NCBI GenBank assembly: GCA_046292765.1 | Contig: JBKBQA010000005.1 | Span: forward strand, 186,001 to 250,000 | Source: PGZG01 sp046292765 | Lineage (GTDB): Bacteria; Pseudomonadota; Gammaproteobacteria; Pseudomonadales; Alcanivoracaceae | Reading direction: 5' to 3' | Length of the DNA: 64,000 nt | Part shown: piece after piece, positions 25,626 through 34,243 of the stretch | Position numbering within the stretch: position 1 is the first letter of the stretch | Layout: each line of letters opens with the position of its first letter | Translations under genes and position numbers: made by a program | The notes under the pieces: generated by a model | Databases searched by the model: none | Told to the model about the DNA's origin: nothing | Seen by the model: only the letters and a program-made list of their open reading frames with translations

Positions 25626-27752
25626 ATGCTGACTCGTGCTTCACGCTTGCCAGTCTCGATACTGGCCATATTGATCACACTACCACTTTGCTCCACTGCA
25701 CTGGCAGTGGCGACGGAAAATGCGGTTTACCAGCTGGCACAACAATGCGTAGTGATCCGATCGCCCGGCACTGGAAACTACCTGACCAACAACCTGAATG
25801 TGTTCAGCTTCAGCACTTCTGATATCAATCGGGCAGAGAAATTCTTTATCAAACCCGCCAGACTGGGCGATTTCCTGCTGACAGACCGCAGCGGACGCTA
25901 TCTGACCAGCATGGTGCCGCAGCTGGAAGGCCCTCACTCACAGCCCAGCCTGGCGTCGGAATGGCGCATCAGTGCGCAGCGGGTTGCCAGCAACCGTTAC
26001 CACTTCAAGCTGAATAACCGCTTTACCTTCGCACCGATTCAGCACGAATACCTGCAAAAAATATCACGCAAGTTTCTCTGGTTTACCTACCACACCTGGG
26101 AGCCCCGCATTGACCAGCACTTTGATCTGGTAGCTCGAACCGACTGCAAACCCTATCCGGAAATCACCACCAACGTACGCGGTGATATCAACGCCCTGAA
26201 AGGCGACATCAATGCCCCGGTACGCGGTTACGTTGATGCCCACACCCATATCACCTCCTATGAGTTTATGGGCGGCCGGGTAATGCATGGCGCCCCATTC
26301 CACAAATACGGGGTGCCCTGGGCGCTGGATGACAGTGCCCGCAACCATGGCCCGAACGGCTCGCTCGATCTGATCGGCAACCTGCTTGAGTACGGTGATC
26401 CGATGTTCCGCTACGACACCCGAGGCTGGCCGGACTTTCCGTTCTGGCCGAATGCCCGGCAAAAAACCCATACCGGCTACTACTACAAGTGGATCGAACG
26501 GGCCTGGTTGTCCGGCATGCGCATGAACGTCACCCTATTGGTGGAAAATCAGGTGCTGTGTCTGGCGCAATCAACCATCAACCCGATCGGCTGGCTGCCA
26601 AAAAACAGCTGCGACACCATGGACAGCATTCGCCTGCAAGCAAAGCGCGTTTATGAAATGCAGGACTACATTGATGCCCAGGCCGGCGGCCCGGGCAAAG
26701 GCTTCTTCCGCGTAGTGACATCACCGGCGCAGGCACGGCGGGTGATTGCTGACGGCAAGCTGGCAGTGGTGATGGGCGTAGAAGCATCAGAAACGCTGAA
26801 CTGTGGCATCAAGGACTACTGTGATATCTCCAAGATCGAACAAGGGCTGAATGAACTGTACCAGCTGGGCATACGCGCCATTTTCCCGGCGCATAAATCC
26901 GATAATCAGTTCAGCGGCGGCAAAGTCGAGAACGGCTTCGTCAATCTCGGTCAGGCGCTGGCGACCGGCCACTACTTTGAAACCAAGCACTGCGACGAAC
27001 ATACCCGTGGCAAAGCCATGGACTCCGGCCTGCCTGTAATTGGTGAAGTGCCGGTGATAAACCAGCTGCTGGTTCAGGTGGGCGCATCACCGAGCTATGA
27101 CGATCACGATGATCACTGCAATACTCGCGCACTGACACCCTTTGGCGTCTATCTGGTCAATCGTATGATCGACCGGAAGATGATCATCGATCTGGATCAC
27201 CTCAGCGCCGATGCAATCTCACAGGTCATGGACATTGTCGAGGCACGCAACTACAGCGGTGTGGTCAGCTCGCACAGCTTTATGCACGGCGCCAAGAATG
27301 GAGGCAAGCATCGTAACTTCAAGCGCATGCTCAGCGCAGGCGGGTTCGCCGCCAGCTATATGCAGAACGCCGATGGCGCCCGGCAACATTTCCCGGAGTA
27401 TCTGGATGCCGTCCAGGAAACGCCCTATCTGCTGGCCATGGGTATCGGCACGGACACCTCGGGCCTTTCCGCCCAGCCGGGGCCGAGACACATCGCTGGC
27501 AATCCGCTGGTCTATCCGTTTACCACCGAGTTCGGCACGGTGTTTGATCGGCAGAAATCAGGCAACCGCACCTTCGATCTGAACAACGAAGGCATGGCGC
27601 ATTACGGCCTTCTTCCCGACCTGATTGAAGATATTCGCCAGCGCACTGACCGCCGCATCTATGAAGGCATCATGAATTCTGCAGAAGGGTATCTGCAGAT
27701 GTGGGAGCGGGCGGAAAGCAATAATCATGCTCAGCATGTGAATCCGCTCTAA
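25626..27752 (+). CDS. Secreted metal-dependent hydrolase, peptidase M19/amidohydrolase-like
   Basis: A 708-residue protein with a signal peptide (residues 1-27, ending STALA), so exported. Residues 35-180 look like a beta-trefoil (CVVIRSPGTGNYLT, LTDRSGRYLTS, FKLNNRFTF). Residues ~200-700 are a metal-dependent TIM-barrel hydrolase: VDAHTHITSYEFMGG (HxH), VVMGVEASETL, FPAHKSDNQFSGG, IDLDHLSADA, GVVSSHSFMHG and MGIGTDTSGL supply likely metal and catalytic His/Asp/Glu residues in the order seen in membrane dipeptidases. The substrate is unknown. It is followed 56 bp later by a lipoprotein phosphatase, and the two may form an operon. The start has a GGGGA site. Confidence 0.72.
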   Translation: MLTRASRLPVSILAILITLPLCSTALAVATENAVYQLAQQCVVIRSPGTGNYLTNNLNVFSFSTSDINRAEKFFIKPARLGDFLLTDRSGRYLTSMVPQLEGPHSQPSLASEWRISAQRVASNRYHFKLNNRFTFAPIQHEYLQKISRKFLWFTYHTWEPRIDQHFDLVARTDCKPYPEITTNVRGDINALKGDINAPVRGYVDAHTHITSYEFMGGRVMHGAPFHKYGVPWALDDSARNHGPNGSLDLIGNLLEYGDPMFRYDTRGWPDFPFWPNARQKTHTGYYYKWIERAWLSGMRMNVTLLVENQVLCLAQSTINPIGWLPKNSCDTMDSIRLQAKRVYEMQDYIDAQAGGPGKGFFRVVTSPAQARRVIADGKLAVVMGVEASETLNCGIKDYCDISKIEQGLNELYQLGIRAIFPAHKSDNQFSGGKVENGFVNLGQALATGHYFETKHCDEHTRGKAMDSGLPVIGEVPVINQLLVQVGASPSYDDHDDHCNTRALTPFGVYLVNRMIDRKMIIDLDHLSADAISQVMDIVEARNYSGVVSSHSFMHGAKNGGKHRNFKRMLSAGGFAASYMQNADGARQHFPEYLDAVQETPYLLAMGIGTDTSGLSAQPGPRHIAGNPLVYPFTTEFGTVFDRQKSGNRTFDLNNEGMAHYGLLPDLIEDIRQRTDRRIYEGIMNSAEGYLQMWERAESNNHAQHVNPL

Positions 27753-27808
27753 CAGAAATTTCTCACAGCGCCGAAACAGCTGGACCACAGGGTAGAATGG
27801 AGAGCCTC

Positions 27809-29188
27809 ATGCCAGAAAGCAGGGAACGGGCCACCCGAACCGCCATCAGAGCCGCCATGCTCATCGCCACCAGCTTGTTGCTGGCGGCCTGTGACATTGA
27901 GGTCGCGACCAACAGTGGTGGCGTTGTGACGTCCTACCCCACCGGCATTCACTGCGGAACAGGCGTTCCCACAACCCAACGGGTATGCACAATACGCAGT
28001 TATGAAAAGCTGAAATCGACTTATGGCAGCCTCAGGGAGATCCGCTTTACCGCCACCCCACTGGATAATTATCGCTTGTCTCACTGGAGCGGCTGCGACA
28101 GAACCGAGCGACTGCACTGCTTCAAGAAAACCGGTAGCGATATCGTCGTGACAGCCACGTTTGCGCCGATCACATTGGCCACTGACCCCGCGTCTTCCGA
28201 GGTGCTGCGGTTCGTTGCCATTGGCGATGTCGGTACCGGAAAGAATGGTCAGCTGCGGGTCGCCAGTGCAGTGCAGCAGATTTGCGATTCAGCAACCCAC
28301 TCCTGCAGTTTTGCTATCGGTCTTGGCGATAACCTTTATGAGCACAATGTGCTCAGTCCCTACTCAAGCGTATTCGACTCCCACTTTGTTGCCCCGTACC
28401 AGAAGCTTGGTTTTCCGTTCTACATGGTGCTGGGCAACCACGACAATGACCTCCTGATTGACGGGCTCGGCAACTTTACTGCAGTCGGAGACACTCAGGT
28501 TGCCTATAGCGATGTTAACCCACAGTGGAAAATGCCCGGCCGGCATTACCAACACTCCCACCCCGAGGGCTCCGGCACACCGATTGCCACTTTTCTGGCA
28601 CTGGATTCCACTCCGCTGATGACTATTATCGACCCCAGCATTTCCTACTGGCCACAGTACGATCTCAAGCAGGGGAGGTGGGCACGGGAAGCACTGGCAG
28701 CAAGCAATGCCACCTGGAAATTTGCCTACGCACACCACCCCTACATCTCGAATGGCTGGCATGGCAATGCTGGCAGCTACGACGGATTTCCCCGGCTGTT
28801 CTACCGATTGTCCGGCGAGTACTACCGCAACTGGCTGCAGAACAACATATGCGGCAAGGTAGACGTGTTCTTTGCAGGGCACGACCATGACCTGCAACTG
28901 TTGCATTCAGTACCAGAGTGCGGCAACACCCTGTTCGTGATATCCGGTGCCGGCGGGAAAAGCAATGATCCGGATGAAAGCGTGGGGATCGAAAAAGCGC
29001 AGTACAATCCGGCAATGTTTTATGCCACTGACACCCTGGGTTTTGTTATCGTTGAGATTCGCGGCAATGAGATGACGCTGGAGTTCTACAAGGTACCCAC
29101 CGGCGATACGGAAGCTGCCAGCCACGGACTCCCTATCAGCCCGACCCCGGTGTATAGCCATACCTTTAAGCGCAGGAAAATGCCGTAG
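27809..29188 (+). CDS. Lipoprotein metallophosphatase, purple acid phosphatase-like
   Basis: A protein of 459 residues from the ATG at 27809, which has a GGAGAG site; an ATG at 27797 is in frame. A type II signal peptide ends in SLLLAAC, so it is a lipoprotein. After a ~110-residue N-terminal part with several Cys, the calcineurin-like phosphoesterase domain shows all metal-binding blocks in order: AIGDVGTG, GLGDNLYEHN, VLGNHDND, AYAHHPYIS and FAGHDHDLQ. The arrangement is that of tartrate-resistant acid phosphatases, which cleave phosphomonoesters. It may scavenge phosphate at the cell surface; that role is inferred. The neighbour upstream is a secreted hydrolase. Confidence 0.82.
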   Translation: MPESRERATRTAIRAAMLIATSLLLAACDIEVATNSGGVVTSYPTGIHCGTGVPTTQRVCTIRSYEKLKSTYGSLREIRFTATPLDNYRLSHWSGCDRTERLHCFKKTGSDIVVTATFAPITLATDPASSEVLRFVAIGDVGTGKNGQLRVASAVQQICDSATHSCSFAIGLGDNLYEHNVLSPYSSVFDSHFVAPYQKLGFPFYMVLGNHDNDLLIDGLGNFTAVGDTQVAYSDVNPQWKMPGRHYQHSHPEGSGTPIATFLALDSTPLMTIIDPSISYWPQYDLKQGRWAREALAASNATWKFAYAHHPYISNGWHGNAGSYDGFPRLFYRLSGEYYRNWLQNNICGKVDVFFAGHDHDLQLLHSVPECGNTLFVISGAGGKSNDPDESVGIEKAQYNPAMFYATDTLGFVIVEIRGNEMTLEFYKVPTGDTEAASHGLPISPTPVYSHTFKRRKMP

Positions 29189-29472
29189 CATCTTCCCTGA
29201 ACTCAAAAAAGCGAGCATTGACGCCGCACAGCTGTTTGGGGCAAACCTGCTTCGGGCGTTTGCAGCCTAAATGCCGTGCACCTGAGTGCGGTTGCAGATC
29301 TCCCTGGCGATCACTTTGGCCCGGACTCCAAGGTATTTGTGCTCTTCCTCTTGGCGAAAGGTAGCAATGATGCGCAGTATGTGGACCCGCTATAAGAAGC
29401 GGGCCGAAAATCCGCTCCGCTGAACCGTATCGCCGCCAACCCGACGAACAGCTCAACGGAGCGGAGGGCCAA

Positions 29473-30024
29473 TTACGGAGTAGCGAGAACGCCCATGGCA
29501 ACCAGCTCGTATATACGAACTGATGCCGCATTGGAGTTAACCAGCACCCGAAGATGGCTCATCTGACGGGCGCTGGCGAAGGTGCAAGCGATACGACCAC
29601 TACCAAGCACCATCGTAGGGCAATCTGAAAATAGCGTGATGGAGGTATACGCCAGGCCGTCCGTAGAATACTGAATGGTGGTATCTGTAGTGTTAGTCGC
29701 ATTGGTGTACATGGTGATCTGACTAACAAGATAGTCGTCATCAAGCGCGATAGTGATGGAGTCTCCATTGGTATTACCAGACCAGAACAATCCGGAGTTC
29801 ACACCCTCAACCAGATCAAATACCGCATCATTGATGATACCCGCATTTTCGGAATCATAGGTAGCGGTTGCAACACCGCCGTTATCCTGAGAGGCCACAC
29901 TGAAAGGTGTCGGTGGCACCCCGCCAGCAGGACCACCTCCTTCCGAGCTCGATCCGCCGCAACCTGTCAGCCAGACAGAAGCGAGAAAAATGACAGAAAA
30001 GCAGTGCAATGACTTCAAGCGCAT
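29473..30024 (-). CDS. Lipoprotein with a discoidin-like (F5/8 type C) domain
   Basis: A protein of 183 residues. A type II signal peptide ends in SVWLTGC and is followed by a Gly/Ser-rich linker (GGSSSEGGGPAGG). The rest is a beta-sandwich resembling galactose-binding-like domains: NAGIINDAVFDLVEGV, FWSGNTNGDSITIALDDDYL, QITMYTNATN, IQYSTDGLAYTSI and LRVLVNSNAAS follow the discoidin strand pattern. It could bind surface glycans or a protein partner; there is no catalytic motif. The ATG at 30024 has a GGAG site, and the longer frame is discarded. It is a single gene. The 284 bp downstream hold no convincing gene; a 9-bp inverted repeat lies at 29411-29419 and 29457-29465. Confidence 0.68.
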   Translation of the reverse strand: MRLKSLHCFSVIFLASVWLTGCGGSSSEGGGPAGGVPPTPFSVASQDNGGVATATYDSENAGIINDAVFDLVEGVNSGLFWSGNTNGDSITIALDDDYLVSQITMYTNATNTTDTTIQYSTDGLAYTSITLFSDCPTMVLGSGRIACTFASARQMSHLRVLVNSNAASVRIYELVAMGVLATP

Positions 30025-30267
30025 CTTTATCTCCTTAATCTCAAAATTATCCCTTCGGCAGTAAAGCCGCGGCGGGGATGATACAGAGATCAGAGAGAAT
30101 TTGAAGAAGATATAAGACATTAACAAAGAAAAAATAAAGATGATATCAAATGGATATCATTCAATGTCGAGTACCAAGCCGATTATCAAAACGCAACCGA
30201 CACAGGCAGTTCCACAGAATTATTTACAGGGTCAGTGTCGCCTTTGCCGTCAGCGTTTGCGGGCGAA
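30025..30267. other. AT-rich intergenic region with no recognisable gene
   Basis: This stretch is clearly richer in A and T than the surroundings, especially 30040-30140, and includes the promoter side of the discoidin-like lipoprotein gene. A plus-strand frame is open through it into the insertion-sequence tail at 30268 but has no start codon. It marks the left edge of the accessory region. Confidence 0.5.
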
Positions 30268-30351
30268 AGCGGCAACGGCTATCTCAGCCCGGAAGCGTTT
30301 GAGGCACAACAAGCCGCATAAAGGCGTGTCCGGAAGTATTGGGCTGGATCA
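30268..30351 (+). mobile_element. Remnant of an IS3-family-like insertion sequence (transposase tail and right end)
   Basis: The plus-strand frame ending at the TAA at 30319-30321 finishes with SGNGYLSPEAFEAQQAA, a tail typical of IS3-family OrfB transposases (GYLSPxxFE near the C-terminus). A terminal-repeat-like sequence starting TGTCCGGAAG (30327-30351) follows within a few bases, as at the right ends of such elements. The rest of the element is missing. Immediately to the right begins a fragment of the TpsA gene, so the element appears to have inserted into that gene and then decayed. The family name is a judgement from the tail only. Confidence 0.45.
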
Positions 30352-30354
30352 GGG

Positions 30355-30487
30355 TGTCGCTGGTGCTGTTAAGGTGGCCAAGTATTCACATGCTGGGTAG
30401 CTTCGCTGCTGCTGCTTGCGGTGTTATAGCCCACGTTCGCGTTCCAGCTGCCCGCGCCACTGCTGCTGACGCTGCCGCCGACGGTTT
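30355..30487 (-). pseudogene. Decayed fragment of a tpsA-like gene (third cassette junction)
   Basis: On the minus strand this fragment reads VGGSVSSSGAGSWNANVGYN, then TASSSSEATQHVNT, then, after an internal deletion that shifts the frame, HLNSTSD. This matches TpsA around residues 1750-1790 (DNA about 36116-36250). The plus-strand DNA shows the same words in the same order, for example CACATGCTGGGTAGCTTCGC. It begins next to a truncated lipoprotein gene and ends at the insertion-sequence remnant. It is the remains of a third copy of the TpsA C-terminal cassette. Confidence 0.8.
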
Positions 30488-30619
30488 AACTTTGAGGTTA
30501 TTCAAGGAAACCATCACATTTTCTTCACTCATCTTGATGATTTTATCATGGCTTTGCACAGGTACTTTTGCCGAACAACCGCACATAAAGACAGCTACAA
30601 GCAGGACAATAAATCTCAT
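30386..30619 (-). CDS. Small lipoprotein whose C-terminus runs into the tpsA remnant
   Basis: The frame gives 77 residues. The start at 30619 has a GGAG site 6 bp upstream. The N-terminus MRFIVLLVAVFMCGCSAK is a type II signal peptide with lipobox FMCGC. Only about the first 45 residues, up to NNLKVK, look native. Beyond them the frame reads tpsA-remnant DNA out of phase and becomes Ala-rich (PSAAASAAVARAAG). It sits where a cassette-linked lipoprotein would be expected, just downstream of the second immunity-like gene. It is either a small lipoprotein extended by chance or a truncated gene. No function can be given. Confidence 0.5.
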   Translation of the reverse strand: MRFIVLLVAVFMCGCSAKVPVQSHDKIIKMSEENVMVSLNNLKVKPSAAASAAVARAAGTRTWAITPQAAAAKLPSM

Positions 30620-30715
30620 TTTATACTCCATGGTTAATGATTAAATTTCCAATGCGACGCAGAACGCGTATCTACTCGGCAATGCTCTGACACACTCGGA
30701 GTGAAGCCTCCCTTT

Positions 30716-31489
30716 TCACGGCGCAGTGAACTGATAAGCAGTCGGCATGATTTCAAGCGAGTCCCACAGGGGCTTGAGCCACTCATCAAGTGCCTGCAGA
30801 TTGCCTTCTATTATTGCCGGATTGGCAGCAATGTCTTCGTCAGAAACATTGAAGCGTACCGAGATTTTGAAGTAAGCATCCCGTCCATCGGTGGTACGGA
30901 ATGGGCAGGTGTCAAAAACACCATACTGCCCCTCCCGAATCTGGGCAAAGTACTCCTCCGTGTACTCTTCCGGCGGGCGCGTGTAGCGACCCCGACGATT
31001 TACCGTGCGAACACAATAGAACTGCTCCTTTCCCTTATAGACAACCTGACGAAACTGGGTTTGCGGATAGCCGCCCCGGTGCCAATCACCATAACGCAAC
31101 TGATTTTCTGTAGGTCTGTACAGAATACGGGTGCCATCACCTTTAATGCCTGAGTACCAGGGAAGGTAATAGGGGTCTTTTTCGCTAATGGTTTCCAGGG
31201 TGTCGGCAGACTCACGATCGATCCAGATCCATTCGACCCCCAAGGTTCTTTGACTTTCTTGACCGTATGGCTTGAGGTAGCCTTTCAATGTCGCTTCTGC
31301 ATTTACAGAATATGTCCACTCGTCATCAGGCAGGATGACCGAAAAAACATACTCTTGGCCAGTTTTTCTAGGTCCGACAGAGTATCCTGACTTTACGACA
31401 ATTCGCTCTCCATTCGGATAGACATCAAATCGCGGCGTGGCATGGCACCCCGAAAGCAATACCAAAAAAAGAGTCACTAGCTTCTTCAT
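30716..31489 (-). CDS. Lipoprotein, candidate immunity protein of the orphan TpsA module
   Basis: A 257-residue protein with a type II signal peptide (MKKLVTLFLVLLSGC). It is a clear paralogue of the lipoprotein at 33468-34238: RIVVKSGY, DEWTYSVNA, LKGYL, VEWIWIDRE, YYLPWYSGIKGDGTRI, YRPTENQLRYGDWHRGGYPQ, CPFRTTDGRDAYFK and the ending SLEIMPTAYQFTAP are shared, with differences scattered in between. I know no named family. Its ATG overlaps the stop of the orphan TpsA module by 4 bp, so it is translated with it. A gene placed directly after each divergent toxin-like tip fits an immunity protein, and a lipoprotein would protect the periplasm or outer membrane. That role is inferred. Confidence 0.7.
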   Translation of the reverse strand: MKKLVTLFLVLLSGCHATPRFDVYPNGERIVVKSGYSVGPRKTGQEYVFSVILPDDEWTYSVNAEATLKGYLKPYGQESQRTLGVEWIWIDRESADTLETISEKDPYYLPWYSGIKGDGTRILYRPTENQLRYGDWHRGGYPQTQFRQVVYKGKEQFYCVRTVNRRGRYTRPPEEYTEEYFAQIREGQYGVFDTCPFRTTDGRDAYFKISVRFNVSDEDIAANPAIIEGNLQALDEWLKPLWDSLEIMPTAYQFTAP

Positions 31490-33534
31490 GGTGCTGACTC
31501 CTGGTTACTAGACGGAAAAGTCATTAGCTGGGGATCAGCTCCACACCGAGCCACACAGCTATAATTGGAATGCGGCGACGAAGACTGGAAAAGGTGAATA
31601 AGATTCCCCAATCCCGGTTGGCTCTGTGTCTGATCAAGCGTTACCGCCGTCACGGATCTGGTTATCAGCGCGCTAGAGCTCTGGGAGTATCGGTGGACAA
31701 CCTCAAATTTTTGGCCCTCCCTGTCATGAACATATAGCCCATGGTTTCCTCCCAGATACTGCCCAACAAAATCACCGCTGTTCACGGAAGTGCTGGTCAA
31801 TAGCATTCTGTTATCTTCTAGATAGCTATTAAAGGCATCTGCATTCACCGGCGAGCCAAACATGTTCCAGGTGAAGTTGGGCCTATCGGGCGGACCAAAA
31901 ACAATATCCTTATCCAACCCCACTGCCAGCAAGCCCGAGAAATTCAACAAATTCCCCTGCGAGTGGTTGGCAAAGTTGGCCCACTCATTACCTCTGGCCA
32001 GCATCACCTGATTGGCGAATATCCCCGTATCGACTGCCACATTCGTGGCCATCCAGGATTGGCCGGACCAGATCGCCGTTTTGTCATGCAGGCTTTCCAG
32101 TCCATCCGCAAGGAAACCCCGTGTCGGGTTGTAGTTCAGCGTGACCAGTATCGATTGGCCAAGATCGGCTAACAAATCATGAGTCTGTGTCACAGCATTG
32201 TACATCGCCAGCGCCGGCGTGTTCAGCATGCCGTTGGTGGAATTCTGATAGGTAGCTGTACCTGCGGCAATGGCTATCGGATTCGTGCTGACCACCACAT
32301 TGGCCATGCTCTCTTGTTGTGCCGGATTCATCAGGTAGTAGCCTGGCGTTTCTGTAATCGGCACCCAGCCCATCTCCGGATTGGCCAGCACATAGGGGCT
32401 GTCTGCCGTAGCGCCGACCATCTGCTGTTGATGCGCATCGCTGCCAGGCAAGAACTGGCCCGCTAACTGGGCCAGCAAGCCGCCATTGTTAAGCCCCGCG
32501 GGAATCAGGCCCCACCAACCCAGCTTGTCGTCAATCTTTTCTGTCGTGGCTGCAGGGTTATCTACGCCTGCAATGCGCACACCAAGGTTGATGCCAAGAT
32601 TGATCTCACTGCCGACGCCACCAATCACCGCCTGCATATTAGTGCCCAAATTGGCATGCTGATCCTTGATTTCTGCCCGCCCTGCTTCTGTAAACATACG
32701 GTTATCCAGCGTTACGCTGGCATTCATCGCACCGGTCTGCTGATCCAGCGTAACGATCTGCCCCTTATCAATCTCACGATTCAGTTCAGCAAAGTCCTCA
32801 TGCTCGTCAAGCGCCACTCCACCTACCAGCACATTGCCTTTCCCGATAGTGGCCTGTGTCTTGCCCTCCATTCGATGGCCTTCATCGGTGGCACTGATCG
32901 TGGTTGTGGACGCACTGACTTGCAGACCCGCACCAGTTTGACTGGACCGGCTGTAATCGCGCAGGTCCTCGACGGCCAAAGTTTCAGTGCTGAAGTTCAG
33001 CTGGCCATGATCCACCAGTACCGGCGCTGCATTCTCATCTGCGCCTTCCGGTATTTCCCAGGTGGCGTTGGCGATCATGCCGCCGATCAGGTTGGTGTGG
33101 TTGGCGGTGATCTGGCTGTCCGCGCCGTTGCCAATCAGGATGGCGGTTTGTTCGCCGGTGATTGCGCCTTCGGAGTCGCCCTTGGCGAAGTTGGCGCCGC
33201 CGCTGCCGCTTTGTGGCTTACCAACGCTATCTATGCCAGCACCGACGCCGAGGTTGACTCCCATGCTGCTGTTTTCGCTTTTGTGGGTGTCTTGCAGGCT
33301 TTCAACCGTCAGGGTGCCGGTGGTGATGTCGGCGGTGTTGGCGGTCACGACGGCGCCGCGCAGGGTCAGATCTTCGCTGGTGCTGCTCGCCTCGTTATAA
33401 CCGACGTTGGCATTCCAGCTGCCTGCTCCACTGCTGGTGACACTAAAAAAAGCATATTGGTACCATGTCAAGGCGCAGTGAACTGATAGGCCGTTGGCAT
33501 AATTTCCAACGAGTCCCACAGGGGCTTGAGCCAC
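31486..33534 (-). CDS. Orphan TpsA C-terminal module without secretion domain
   Basis: From about 33446 to the stop this frame repeats the last ~660 residues of TpsA, lacking ~20 residues (the ATQHVNTQLNVGHLNST part). It has no signal peptide, TPS domain or proper start; the GTG at 33534 only reads through the end of the preceding lipoprotein gene in another frame. Up to FTWNMFGSPVN it is almost identical to TpsA, including 806 bp with no mismatch found. The last ~130 residues diverge (SYLEDNRMLLTSTSVNSGDF, VVHRYSQSSSALITR) and end with the common SSPHSNYSCVARCG. This is the form of an orphan toxin cassette, which could be expressed only after recombination into tpsA. It lies 21 bp after one immunity-like gene and overlaps the next. 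Confidence 0.75.
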   Translation of the reverse strand: MAQAPVGLVGNYANGLSVHCALTWYQYAFFSVTSSGAGSWNANVGYNEASSTSEDLTLRGAVVTANTADITTGTLTVESLQDTHKSENSSMGVNLGVGAGIDSVGKPQSGSGGANFAKGDSEGAITGEQTAILIGNGADSQITANHTNLIGGMIANATWEIPEGADENAAPVLVDHGQLNFSTETLAVEDLRDYSRSSQTGAGLQVSASTTTISATDEGHRMEGKTQATIGKGNVLVGGVALDEHEDFAELNREIDKGQIVTLDQQTGAMNASVTLDNRMFTEAGRAEIKDQHANLGTNMQAVIGGVGSEINLGINLGVRIAGVDNPAATTEKIDDKLGWWGLIPAGLNNGGLLAQLAGQFLPGSDAHQQQMVGATADSPYVLANPEMGWVPITETPGYYLMNPAQQESMANVVVSTNPIAIAAGTATYQNSTNGMLNTPALAMYNAVTQTHDLLADLGQSILVTLNYNPTRGFLADGLESLHDKTAIWSGQSWMATNVAVDTGIFANQVMLARGNEWANFANHSQGNLLNFSGLLAVGLDKDIVFGPPDRPNFTWNMFGSPVNADAFNSYLEDNRMLLTSTSVNSGDFVGQYLGGNHGLYVHDREGQKFEVVHRYSQSSSALITRSVTAVTLDQTQSQPGLGNLIHLFQSSSPHSNYSCVARCGADPQLMTFPSSNQESAP
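31892..32697. repeat. 806-bp direct repeat, copy in the orphan module
   Basis: Identical to 34641-35446 at an offset of 2749 bp; the nearest differences I find are at 31891/34640 and 32698/35447. Outside this core the match continues with scattered changes to about 33446. The perfect core suggests recent duplication or gene conversion. Confidence 0.85.
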
Positions 33535-34238
33535 GCATCAAGCCCCTGCAGGTTGTCTTCTATGACATTGGGGTTAGCGGCAATGTCGTCGTCAGAAACA
33601 TTGAAAGATGCTGTGACCTTGAAATACGCATCACGCCCATCCACTGTACGGAAGGGGCAAGTGTCATAAACACCATACTGACCTTCGCGAATCTGGGCAA
33701 AATACTCCTCCGTGTACTCTTCCGGCGGGCGAGTGTATCGACCTTCCCGTATAACCGAGCGAATGCAGTAAAACTGCGCCTTTCCTTTATAGACGACCTG
33801 CCTGAACTGCCTTTGCGGGTAGCCGCCCCGATGCCAGTCACCGTAACGCAACTGATTTTCCGTAGGCCTGTACGGAATACGGGCGCCGTCGCCTTTAATG
33901 CCTGAGTACCATGGAAAATAATAGGGCGATTCACTAATAGTCTGTTGCGTGCCATGAAACTCACGATCAATCCAGATCCACTCGATCATCAGTGTCTTTC
34001 GGCTATGTCGTCCGTGGACGCTCAAGTACCCTTTCAACTTTGTTTTTGCATTTACAGAGTACACCCATTCATCAGCTGGGAGAATAGTGGAAAAAACGAA
34101 CTCATCACCAATTGTCTTGCCTGGAGTCTTGTACCCCGCCTTGACTACAATCCGTTCCCCAACCGGATAGACACGATACTCCGGTGATGACTGGCAACCC
34201 GCCATCAGTATCAAGAGAAAAATGGCAATTTTCTTCAT
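33468..34238 (-). CDS. Lipoprotein, candidate immunity protein of TpsA
   Basis: A 256-residue protein with a type II signal peptide (MKKIAIFLLILMAGC). The +2 residue after Cys is Gln, so outer-membrane sorting is likely. It is paralogous to the lipoprotein at 30716-31489 along the whole length. The two proteins differ most in the N-terminal third and around TQQTISESPYYFPWYS, and agree in DTCPFRT, GRDAYFK and the ending SLEIMPTAYQFTAP. It starts 5 bp after the tpsA stop and is thus the fourth gene of the operon. Placement directly after the variable toxin-like tip supports an immunity role; no known family is recognised. Confidence 0.7.
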   Translation of the reverse strand: MKKIAIFLLILMAGCQSSPEYRVYPVGERIVVKAGYKTPGKTIGDEFVFSTILPADEWVYSVNAKTKLKGYLSVHGRHSRKTLMIEWIWIDREFHGTQQTISESPYYFPWYSGIKGDGARIPYRPTENQLRYGDWHRGGYPQRQFRQVVYKGKAQFYCIRSVIREGRYTRPPEEYTEEYFAQIREGQYGVYDTCPFRTVDGRDAYFKVTASFNVSDDDIAANPNVIEDNLQGLDAWLKPLWDSLEIMPTAYQFTAP

Positions 34239-34243
34239 GGCGG

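Noticed and set aside
29267..29389. A 40-codon minus-strand frame ending near 29267 with a protein-like composition (FRQEEEHKYLGVRAKVIARE)
   Set aside because: It has no start codon and no ribosome site and I recognise no family. It could be the tail of a lost gene but is too short to support.
30140..30400. An 86-codon plus-strand frame (30140-30400)
   Set aside because: It crosses the insertion-sequence tail and the tpsA fragment in a different phase from both, so it is not a real gene.
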